From the NCBI RefSeq assembly GCF_963678975.1, contig NC_089274.1:1538001-1602000 (forward strand): a DNA stretch of 64,000 nt, read 5' to 3'. Positions 27,001 to 38,100 of the stretch are shown here, in pieces (position 1 is the stretch's first letter; each line of letters opens with the position of its first letter). The stretch is from Dysidea avara. Lineage: Eukaryota; Porifera; Demospongiae; Dictyoceratida; Dysideidae. The translations under genes and the position numbers were made by a program. Under the pieces are notes generated by a model. It was not told the origin of the DNA and searched no databases. It saw only the letters and a program-made list of their open reading frames with translations.

Positions 27001-28673
27001 AACAAGGTACAGTGTATTGTACCACACCCCTACTGTTCGTGAGATTGAGATACTCTAATACAGCAGTCACAACCACACATGCTACAATGCCAAATAGGGG
27101 AATTTTCCATCTCTTGTTTCACTACTTGTTGGAACTCTATTTCATTTTAATGTTTTTATTGTACCATGAGAAGGCTAAAACCTGTTGTTGATACAGACAG
27201 GATTTCCACTTCAATTTTCACTAAAATTCTGTATCGAACCAAACTTGTTGGAACCACAACATTCCACTGCTCAGGAAAAACTTCCTTCAGCCCCTCCTAG
27301 AAACATACCTATTCCTCCAGCATACACCAATTGCTTACCAGTTTCAGTAAAGAGAACAGTTTAACATCATCCACACCACACCATAGTAAGCTGGGAGAGA
27401 GGAAAGAAACACATGGGAGTGTTTGAATATCTTTGTACTTTGTGCGTGCGTGCGTGCGTGCGTGTGTGTAGCAATGCAAGGTATAAATTTTTATGAAGCA
27501 GTTACAAAAGCTCCCAGCACAAATTTCTGTGATTCCTTATGTACAATCAACACAAATAATTTTACATTGCATCTCTTTGACATTGTGACGAAAAATTTAG
27601 AATGACAAAACACTATTCACTCAAAAATACACATGTTCTAATAGTTCTTGTGCGACAACAATAACAAGCAAAATCACATGCATTTCTTCCATTCATTTTT
27701 GAACTTCAAACTACAATTACCGCACTGACTTCTGCTTTAAATTTGTTGACGTGCAAGAACTATTAGAACATGTGTATAACAATGTCAACTTTCTATAGAT
27801 GTTTTTGAAAGCTAAGGGATTTTGTAAAATTTTGTACCTAGCACAGATAACCACAAGCACATGTATACAACATAACATGATGGACTACTACTTACTCTGC
27901 TGTCTCCTTGTAATGATCTGGTAGCAGAGACACAGCCCCACCTCCTGGATCATGTGACCAACATGCTGTACAGTTGGAGTACACTGTGATTGGCTCATTT
28001 AGAGATGGCGTGATCAGCAATGAATGGAGTTGATGTGACAACTAGAACAATATTATGTGAAAGAAATATATGTACTTCCTGGTGTGCATTTTGTGTGTGC
28101 GTGTGCGCGTGCGCACGCATGTGTATGTAGTGTGTGCGTGCGTACGTGTGTGTGTGTGTGCAGTGTAGTGTGTGTGTAGTGCATTGTAGTGTGTGTGTAT
28201 GTGCGTGTATGTACATATTCACTTACATTAAAAGATTTCTGCACACTTCCATCTGGTTGTAAGCAATATAACTGTATATGAGAAATAACAGGTAATGACT
28301 ATTGATCACATGATCACAGTGACACACCTTCTTATGAGCACCACACCAGTATTTACCATGACAACACACTACATGTTGTACAAGGGTAGTGTTGTGTGGC
28401 TTTACTGACATGCTCAAATGACACCTCCTATCCATCACCTAGCAACAATAAATAACAAGTGATAACACAGGGTGTTGGGTCATCTATTTAATGACAACAA
28501 AATCTTCAATAAAAATGACACCTGAGCCCTCAGATTGATATTTGCTTTATTATGTGTCCCAGAGTCTTGTGAGCAAACCTTTCTAGCTAAGGAGCAAGCA
28601 ATAGCTGCATTATCTGTATATCTTGTGAATGAAATCAAAACTTCCCAATACCATTATCAACACCGGGTGCCAT
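21041..28673 (-). CDS. NOL11: Nucleolar protein 11 homologue (NOL11), 16 exons, about 621 aa
   Basis: NOL11 is a subunit of the t-UTP part of the small-subunit processome, needed for rDNA transcription and early pre-18S processing in the nucleolus (family knowledge). Exons: 28652-28673, 28522-28613, 28328-28438, 28227-28271, 27896-28041, 27339-27390, 27195-27296, 25755-25994, 25393-25458, 24880-25020, 24652-24819, 24058-24317, 23341-23449, 22938-23009, 21461-21568, 21041-21172; 1,866 nt, phases close. The N-terminal half is divergent beta-propeller-like sequence; HHGDHMILV matches human YYGEHLFML. The C-terminus is the clearest match: QQMVDWVSLIIDSHATQFVM against human NQIMDWICLLLDAHFTVVVM, then SLNKIRGPLELLQ and HLYTIEWLNL. 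Human NOL11 is 719 aa; the shortening is spread out. The first exon carries only 22 coding bases. The 5'-most exons and the 27195-27296 exon rest mainly on phase and weak similarity. Confidence 0.88.
25995..27194. other. NOL11 intron 7
   Basis: A 1.2 kb intron with a motif copy (GAGATACTCTAATACAGCAGTC at about 27048) and a fragment of the 1722-1972 element; otherwise nothing seen. Confidence 0.6.
27630..27774. mobile_element. Short MITE with TA duplication
   Basis: Ends CACATGTTCTAATAGTTCTTG and its exact complement, flanked by TA on both sides, 145 bp long. Lies in NOL11 intron 5. TA duplication fits the Tc1/mariner group. Confidence 0.75.
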
Positions 28674-28887
28674 GTTTTGGTCACACATCATAGCAGTTAC
28701 GACACGTAACTAACCTCTTCTCTCTAACTACCTACGTACTCAGTGAGCCAGCGTTTTAGGCACTAGACAGATGCTAAAGCATCTTGGGGCAAGCCCGGAG
28801 CTGTCTAATTCAAATGTTAAAATAATGTGAAATTTGACAGGATTGTTGAACTTTACTATAGCCATAATGACCACAAGGAATGTAACA

Positions 28888-29334
28888 GGTGTCTAAGGAG
28901 AAATTGTTTTGATCAACCATATTTACACAGGGAGAGGGGGAGATCAGATTAATACAATTACATCATTTCTAATACAATCACTAGGAAGTGATTTCTTTGA
29001 TATGGTTTGGCAGGTTGTTCCAGGTGTTACAGGCATTGGGTCCAAAGGAGTACTTGTAGGTATCAATTCTTGTGAATGGTACATTGACCTGGTTGTTATG
29101 GTGGGTACTGTTGTTGTAGTGTTAGATGAGGTTGTATCAGTAAGTGAGTCATGGGGACCAAATTACACATACATAATCTAGTTGTGGTTGTACTAATGAA
29201 AAATAAGCTGTTATTTAATTTGAGATTTCTTCATCAAAGAAAATGCACAGCTAGCTTTAACTGTGATGTTGTGGATGTGGTAGGACCAGATTGTATGGAA
29301 TATGATTGATCAAAACAATTTCTCCATAGGCGTC
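28888..29334. mobile_element. MITE with ~32 bp inverted ends
   Basis: AAGGAGAAATTGTTTTGATCA near 28897 pairs with its complement TGATCAAAACAATTTCTCC near 29309. A frame across the interior (28909-29181) has no recognisable domain. A 20-base C run follows at 29345-29363. Confidence 0.7.
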
Positions 29335-30112
29335 TGTACATTAGCCCCCCCCCCCCCCCCCCCAAATATCACGACCATATTTGTGTTCATGGCATCATTG
29401 TGGATAAGGTCCATAGCAGCTTAATATAGTCTGGCACCATTAAACTATCATATATGCATTGCTGAAAGTTTGTTTAACAAACACAGTTGATTCAACAGTG
29501 GTGTGTATGTATGGCAAGCAATGATGAAAGCAAGAGTGCAACAGGTGCCTTAAAACTGAAGCAGTTTGAGTACTCTATGAACACTTCAAAGTAAAACAAA
29601 ATTTAGGACCATGGCTGCTGGCTCAGCACAACTATAGTGTGTTCATTATTGACTGACTGGAATTGTGTGTTCTAGAATTGTGTTCTGGAATTGCAATTGT
29701 CTATCTGGCAGACAAAAAGTGAAGTGAAGGACTGGAGTTATCACCACCAGTGGACTACCACAAAAGTTTTATGAGGTGTTGATACTGTACTCGTGGCAGC
29801 TGTACCAACCTTTGAATTGACTACTATAGTGTACATGTGAGGCTTTCCCTGTTTGTTACGTAAGCTTTTGGGAACATGACCGTCGTACCAATCATACTGA
29901 CAATTGAAGTGAACAGTTCAACAAGAAAGCCATACATACTAAACATGCATGTACTTTGTGTGTAGCTAGCATTCAGCTACTGCTTCTATCTCACTAGTGA
30001 AAGTAGTAATATCAATACAGAGAAGATACAAGCTAACTACATAGCAAGTTGTTGTGCTCACTCCTTTAGTACATTTGTATGTGGAAACCCAAAACCTGAT
30101 GTGTTTCCAAAG

Positions 30113-30735
30113 ATACTGTATAGTAAAAAACTTTGTCGGTAAAAAGTTTGACAAAAACCCACTATAGCAAAATTTACAAAAAAAACTTTGGCGAATGGGG
30201 CTTCACCTGAAATTTTTTTAGCTACCATGTGCTATACCACCCAACAGCAACATCACTACACGCGAGTGCGAGTGATTAAACAACTCTCAAATTAAGGGGG
30301 GTGGCAGCAGTTTCTCGATCGCAAGTCTTTATCCCTTGAATTGAGGGATGGCTCACTATGGAAAAGGCTGCCACACCCCTTAAGTAGTAAGTCTTTTAAT
30401 CGCGTGCACTTGCGCGTAGTGACGTTGCATTTGAGTGGTAGCTACTGTACAAGTATAAGCATCGTTTGCTGGTTCTTATAATGTCGAGAGCAATGTTTGG
30501 ATTATCGTGAACTTTTGTGCAACAATGAACCTTACGACAATCAAAGGGAACATTGGGAAATTCCCACAATACATGTTCCGATACTTCGATACCCATCATT
30601 TCAACATTGCTAATCTGCTCATGTGATTGCTAAAAATAATAGGCAGATAAAACTTTGGCGATTGTAATGCTATTCGCCAAATTTGACCAAGTCGCCAAAG
30701 TTTTTTTACTGCCAAAGTTTTTTTCTATACGGTAT
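30113..30735. mobile_element. MITE with TACYGTATAG ends and a nested foldback
   Basis: Ends ATACTGTATAGTAAAAAAC and the complement of ATACCGTATAGAAAAAAAC; arms carry CTTTGGCGAA/TTCGCCAAA. Flanking TA. Between about 30245 and 30425 a second inverted repeat (ACTACACGCGAGTGCGAG, GGGGTGGCAGC and complements) is nested inside. Confidence 0.75.
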
Positions 30736-31028
30736 GAGCTCTAGCTATAGTACAGTTGGGACTCTGTTGATAACAAAAAAAGTGGCTAGTTTCCCAGGTA
30801 ACTTGTAACTCCATATCAAAGTACGACATTACCACACAAATGACCAAACTATATATTTGGAACAAGCTGTTTCCTGAAGCTATCCTTACAGACTAGCTTA
30901 CTGTCTGTCTCGTTAGCAGCTGTGCAGACACTCGGTATATGACCAAACCAAAAACGCATGATCACATGGTTAACACTCACTGGCATTTTCAAAACATTAC
31001 AAGGACGTCTGATAGAGGGCTGGAGTAA

Positions 31029-31743
31029 TGCACCTATCAATGTAATCCCCGACTACCAGGAATACGGGCTGAGGTGGGGGAAGGTGGGGATTTGCATCAC
31101 AAAAAAAAATTACTATTCCCTACCTACTGCGGAAGTATTGGTGATACAAATCCCGACCAAGTCTCGACTTGCAAACCCCAGGGATAGTGGGGCTAGGAGG
31201 GGACTGGTATGATCATTTGGCGTTCAGGCGTTGGTCAAGAGATTCAGGTTGTGAGTTCGAGTGGATTCTAGTATGTAGGTAGCGTCTGAGAAACTCCTTT
31301 CTAAAGGCATATATGCCTTTGTTTTAGTAAACTTCTTAACCCCCATCCAGACATGCCAACTCTCACGCATTAGGCGTGAGTCTCACTCTTTGGCTAGTAA
31401 TCTCATGCTCTCACGCCTAACCCTGTTTCTCACTCTTTCAGCTTAGTTCTCATGCATTTCTCACGCCTGATCTGCTTTGTAATTAGCCCTGTGCTTAAAA
31501 ATTGGACAACCTTGTGCTTATTTATGTATTTTGAGCATGCAGCGACCTTTTTTTTTTTGGTCTTCACTACCAAAAATCCTGGAGCTGCACTTGAGTCTAG
31601 TACACATTGCTGGTAGTTTCAGGTTTCACTCCTAAAATTGTTGAGAGGTTGGCATCATGTCAGGGAAAATTGGTGATCAATCCCCCACCATCAGCCCGTA
31701 TCTGTGGTAGTCAGGAATTATATTGATAATTTGATGGGTGCAT
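31029..31743. mobile_element. Second copy of the TGCACCTATCAAT MITE, with an insertion
   Basis: Left end TGCACCTATCAATGTAATCC and right end TATTGATAATTTGATGGGTG plus CA match the ends at 15503-15831. GGGCTGAGGTGGGGGA pairs with TCCCCCACCATCAGCCCG. About 400 bp in the middle (31206-31640), with TCTCACGC/TCTCATGC repeats and a T run, looks inserted. Confidence 0.65.
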
Positions 31744-32174
31744 AAGTCTAGTGTGGACAAGCAGAGGATGTTTTTACAAGTTGTCTCTACTAGTCCTGCA
31801 CGCTGCTAACTAGCTATAACTACACATAGGAACAGTTCTGTATTGGATGCCTCAAAACATCCCTGAACCGATACCCATATATTATTACTGCAACATTGAA
31901 CACATCCAATACACGATCACATGATTGTAGGCGACGCAGTACCGTATGTTTAATGGTGTGCATCAATTGAACTCACATTATACACGCTAACAATTCCAGC
32001 CTTAGTCGAGCATGCCAGCTCGTGTTCACCTAGTCCAACACTTGCTCCGATAATCCTTGATGACCCGGGCGGGACTAGCACCACCGCCTCGCCTAGTTCA
32101 GCCATTTAATGTCCACGGCATGATCGCATGCTGCGTGCGCATTATTTGGAAACGTTACGGTTACAAGGCAGGAC

Positions 32175-35100
32175 ATGGCTGATGAAGACGCAGCTAGTAC
32201 AGGTCGTGTGTTTAAGGACTGGATGAGTACAGGGAATTCCAATTCACTATCTGGTATAAAGCGTAAAGCACGTAGTTTAGTGGTAACATTTGCATAAATC
32301 GAATCGATCATTCTTGTACCATCGAGTATTGGATGACCCTCCATTGTATAATACACACTTATTCATTAGTTAATATGAGAAGGGGTGGACACTATTATGA
32401 CGTGGCCATGGACACTGTGGATGTCACTACACCAATGCTGTTGGTAGCAGCTGTGGATGGTATGCAGTGGTCTCCTATCTGGGAAGCCATTTTTATTACA
32501 CTATGCGTTTGTTGTATTGGGAAAGCCTGGTTACTTTAGTGTTTACAAGGGTGCAGGCATAGCTTGCTTTTTGATGTGATGAATATGTTATACAGAAATT
32601 GATGGACTTGATCCGCAAAAGAGAGAAATGTTGGAGGCTCGTATTACTGGTCGAGTGAGTTGTGACAATATAGTGACTCAGCAATGTCATGTGGTGTGTG
32701 TTTGTAGGGCGGTGGTCAACTATTCTTGCCTACTAATGACTCAAATCAGAGCAACGCTTCATTTAGTGATAAAGATGAGGTGAGCATTAAAGTGTATTCT
32801 GTTTATACTACTGAAATTGAAATTCCTCAAATATCCAAAAAGATAAAATTAATTTTAGTGATGCTCATGAGTGGTAATGATTTTCTACAAAAAAAATTTT
32901 ATCCATACTTATTGTTCAAAGTTTCTTATAGTAATGACACACCTCCCTATTTAGCACCAGGGTGTATGTTCTATGTGTGCTAGCAGAGTGATTGGTTGCG
33001 TGTTATCAAACATGTCATGATTTCAAAGAAAGCTCGAAAACAACGCCTGATATCAAGTATTCTAATGATTTGCTACTAATTTAAACTGATAATGTACATG
33101 TAGTTGAATTATCACAATGTTGATAATATACTAATGGAGAAAAAGTCTCCCAATACTGTTGCCAGTGGCAATTCTAGACCTGACCTACAGGGGGGCCAAG
33201 TAGGGAACAGCATGACTATTGTTGTATGGCTGTAATATAAAGTAGAATTTCAAGGGGTGACCCCCAAAAGTTGCAGTTTGAAGGCTTGAACCAGCCTAAC
33301 ATTTATGGTAGTGACATGCTAAAACAATGCTAATCTATACTGCAACTTTCCCCCAATATTTTCAACTTATTTTTTTACCCTCCTGTGATTGTTGCAGTCC
33401 ATATAATATGTTGTGGGTTTTATTTACCCGTATGATAATAATCCTAATTGTAGCCCACCATCAACTCGTCTCAAGGTAAACAACACAAGAGGAAACATTC
33501 AGATAGTGACTCTCCAGTTAGACGAGGTGAGCAGCTGGGATGTAATAAAGCTGTTGGTGATATTTAATTGGTTATGGTGTAGTCTCACCAGCCATTTTCT
33601 TTTGTCGTTTGGTCTGGAAAAAAGATGACAAAGGAAATTAAATATTGTCTGACTGACAAGACTACTACATGGCAAATATGGAAGACATAATCACTGTTAT
33701 ATATCTGTGTGAGAGGGGTGTGTAAACTCATGATCAAGTGCTACATTTTGGATAAGTAATATGGCATGAACAAATGTTTAGCATTTGAACATTCTCTTAT
33801 GAAACTGAGACCAAAAGACTAGCCTCGATAGCTAGCCTCGATAGCTAGCTAGGTAGTAACCTTGTTAGTGAGGCACATCTTAAAGGACCTACTAGCTATA
33901 ATTGGGTGTTCTTATTATAGTAGTGTTCTTATTATAGTAGTGTTCTTATTATAGTAGTGATCTTATTATAGTAGTGTTCTTATTATAGTAGTGAGCACTA
34001 ATTTATACTGTTCAAATGCATGACCATGTCCACTCAATAAATCAAATTGGCACCAACATGGACAATTTTGTACTCTGAGCATGTAGAGTGTACTGAGTGG
34101 TCTCACGTACATCTGAAGGTCTTAAGATCTACCAGAGGATTTAAAGGCTTGGTTACATTAGCGGAATGTACTAGGAACACACACAGCAAAATTTCATGGA
34201 CAATTTAATGACAATCACTCATTTTGAATGTTTTGACTGTTAACATCCCCAATAAAATGTTTCTATATGAATCTCTTCAATATGATAATGACAGCCCTGA
34301 TAATTATATCTCTTTTGTATTGTGTAGCAAAAAGCCCTCGTAATTCACAATCTAATTCCCATGGCAACAAGAAGATTAGCGAGTATTTCTCTAAGTTCTC
34401 CTACAGTCCTCGTTCTAATACTGGTTCCCATACCAACTCCAAGTGGAGCACTGTTGATGGTTCATGTCAAACTGAACTGAGTGGAAGTCAAATTGAAGTG
34501 AGTTGGAATCTGTGAATGTGTTTTGTACGTATCTACGTACTTAGTATATGGGTAATAGTGTACTCTATATAATTATACGTATAACTGTCCACCTATCCAT
34601 CTGAATTATTTCTTGCCAGTAACTTGGCAACCAACTTCTGTGTTTGCTGTTATAGTCTGTGTTTGCTGTTATAGACCACAATATGTGCTTCTGTTTGGTC
34701 TTTGCATAGCATTGAAGATGTTGGTGTAGAGGAAAACTCGAGCTACATTGCTGTCAATACCACAGACAAACAGGAAACAGCCCTAGCATTATTGCATAGA
34801 TAGTGTTAAAGATTCCTGTCCATTTTCTTCTCAGTGTCACCTTTTCGAGATATACTTTTTTCGTGCATGCTTTACTTCTAAATTATGTGCATGTATCAGC
34901 ACAATTCATATGCGAAATGGAACACTTATCATCTGGCTACCTCACAAAGTTTATTGTGAAGCACAGAATAAATAGTTGAGCTGGTAGAGAGTGTGGTTAT
35001 TTTTTTTGTTAACATAATTAGCTTCATAGTTAACCCTGCATGGATAGCATAAACTAGTACAGGGTGTACTTTAAAGTGACATCACCATGCATGTTATATT

Positions 35101-38100
35101 GTGAATGGTGCTGATGTTTGGATCTAAATTGTTCTGCGAATAGGGCATGTACCAATGCTAGTTTGGCTATGTGTGTGATGACTGTGATCCCAACGTTTAC
35201 TGCAAAGTAGTAGAAAAATAATTACCATATCATCTCTAATTATAGCCCTGGTGTTTACTGTATACCCAGAAATTTTTGTAGTGCACAATCTTCACGGTTA
35301 GCAAAGCTACCGTAAAATTTTATCACGTGAAAATTTATGTGTGTCGTACTGATAACAACTTACTGATTGCATTAGTGTGGCTCCTGGTGTGTGCATGATA
35401 CTGTTTATGTGGAGTCCACATATGCTTACTAACAGTATCACACATTCCTGCTATATGTTATAGTTATATCCCGGTATGAGGGTGATATCATTGTTATTAC
35501 ACGAGTCCGAGGCGGAGCCGAGGACGAGTGTAATAACAATGATATCATCCGAGTATACGGGATATAACTGTTTTATATCCCAGTGCACGGGAGTGCGCAG
35601 AAGTTTACGGATAGTAAATTAAGTTCCGGTTTGAGTTCCTGTCACTGTGCTCAAGATTTCGTCCGAATTGTGTGGAGATTCTACTTCGTAGCTACAAGAG
35701 AGACCTTACATACTGCCTACAAACTGTAGCGAAGGGCGGTGTTATGAAGCAGCGGTTCCAGGTACGATTCGCCTTCGTTAGAAATTGGTATGGTGGTGTC
35801 GCGTGGTGTGCAAGAGAAAAATAAAGACCAACAAGTGGCTACCATAGTCCAAGATAGAACGATGAAGCTAGAGGAAGTTAGTTCTTCACCATAGTGACCG
35901 TTGGGAGTGATTGCTGGAGCGAAAATCGTCACGGACTATTCTTGACATTTGCTATCACGGTATTGGTAACTTGTAGTGTTATTGTGTAAAGGATTAACAG
36001 TTTTCTTGTAAGATTTAGGTAATTTTAAGTGCTGTATTGGTGTGTTTTGTATCAATATTTCCTTATTTGGCTCTTTGTTCCATTGGTAAACAATGCCATT
36101 CGCGGTTATTATGATGTCACGAAAGAGACTGAGTGGCTCCGCAACAGGGTGATAAGTTAGTTATCACTGGGTGATAACTAATATATCGTACAGTAGCAGC
36201 GCCGCTCTGTCTAGCTGTATGGTAGTTATAACCCAGCGCGGCGTTTTGATACTCCCACGCACTGGGGTTTAAATATATATATATATATAATAAGTGGGCA
36301 TGGCTCACAAAAGAAGCTGGCCTACTGCAAGACTTGCACAGAGATTGTGTATTACTTGGTTCAGATGCACTTTAGCAATTTGTATGATGCTTGGAGTAAA
36401 AATCAATTCAGATCCTTTGTAGCTGTGTGGTCGAGAACAAACATCTTCAGCCATAAAATAAACCATAAAAACCATAAGGATCGTGGCATCCGTGAAAGTT
36501 AAAACACGAAAATCCTGACAAAGTACATAATCGTGAAATATACATACTGTGAAAATTTCCGGGTATACGGTATTTGTTTCAAACAATCCCACCCCAGACA
36601 TACAAGACTGGCAATCGCATATTCCTTGGAATCAACTTGTACTGGCCTTGGTGTACCCCTCAGCATGTAACACATATTCAAGTTTTAAAGGAAGGGTTTT
36701 TTTACTTCATTTTTGATCCTGTCGTTTGTGGCACCTTACTTGCACTATGCGTTCATTTGAGACCCAACATTTCTTTCTGTTGTAATGCACTATTCCCCTG
36801 GTGACAGGTGTTTATACAGAACCAACTGTAATTATAGTATGTGTGCATATGGTCATTCATCTCCATGTTGATCGGTTGTTGTTATAACAACAGTAAAATT
36901 GCTATACATTTCAGAACTAAAATTAAAACAGATAGCGATTTTGCTATCCTGATATCCTGAACAAAACCTTTCTGGATATTCTATGGATATCACTTGCTAG
37001 ATATTGTATATTTGTTGTAAACATGTCATACAGTGCTTCGTTTGATGTATAATTATAATTGTTCAGGAATTCCAATCATCGTGGGTGGGTCCTGAACGTG
37101 TCAACAACCTAAACCTCACTATTGGGGAACTAAAGTTGCAGCTTACTAGAACAAAGGTAGGTCAAGCTTATCTTGCACCCCTACATATCTAGCTACACCC
37201 CCAGGAGCTGTTGAAGCAGACACAGACACAACTGGAGAAATGTCAAACGGTCAACACCAAGTTGTTGATGGAGAAGAGTGTCAGGGAGAAGAGAGAAGCC
37301 AGACAACTCGGTGTGGAGAACACCTTACGACTTGGACACTTCACCACACAATTGTACGTGTATAGTGTTATAACATAGTAATGTAATTGGGTAATGGATT
37401 ATATGGTGGACTTTGACAAGTGTGTTCTTTACTTCTGACCAAACATTCATGTGGTGTTGTGCAAATTTTTACTAGATAAGAAATGGATTAAGTTTTTGTG
37501 GCCTTGATGGAAGTAAAGTCTGTGATTAGTTTCTCATAAGCACCACTTTGTGCCTTCGGCGCTTATAAGCTTCTGGTCTATGGTATTGTGGTATGTATTA
37601 TTTAGTTGGAGAGAAATATTGTATCACTGTATACAGTTATAAGACTATGTCACATTTACTCATGGATGTAGTTGGTCAATATTTTATATGGAAACTATAT
37701 CACATGATCCCTCAGAAAGAGATATATTTAGTAGTCATATAATCTAATGAAACAGTCAAGTGTAGTTCAGGGTCACTAAACAAGCTGTGAACATAAGATG
37801 AAATTTATATTACCTAAATAGTGTGTTTTTTGTGCTGCAAATTACATGTATTTATATTGTAGGTATTTGGTTAAGAGTTTTTCTGTCCTTACATTTTAAA
37901 CATTGTCATTGGTACAGAAAAGGAGCTCAGTTTGCTGAGTCATGGCAAGATGGAAGTGCATTCGCTGAGTTGCTACGGAAGCAAGAAGAGGTAACGTCAC
38001 AGCGTGAGGAGTTAGAAAAAGAGCGCAAGTTTTTGATGAAGCGTAAACCAGGAGCAACTGGTGGAAAATCTGTCCGTCACAATGTCCCACATGACCTTGA

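Larger units (their letters stand above)
28674..32174. other. Intergenic DNA between NOL11 and TLK
   Basis: Divergent spacing of 3.5 kb filled with inverted-repeat elements. No gene is supported. Both core promoters must lie near its edges; the TLK start codon is preceded by a GC-richer stretch from about 32040. Confidence 0.6.

Noticed and set aside
31206-31290. Possible tRNA or tRNA-derived SINE
   Set aside because: A B-box-like GAGTTCGAGTGG is present but I could not draw a cloverleaf or find a good A box. Similar B-box-like strings near 450, 13180 and 63635 have the same problem.
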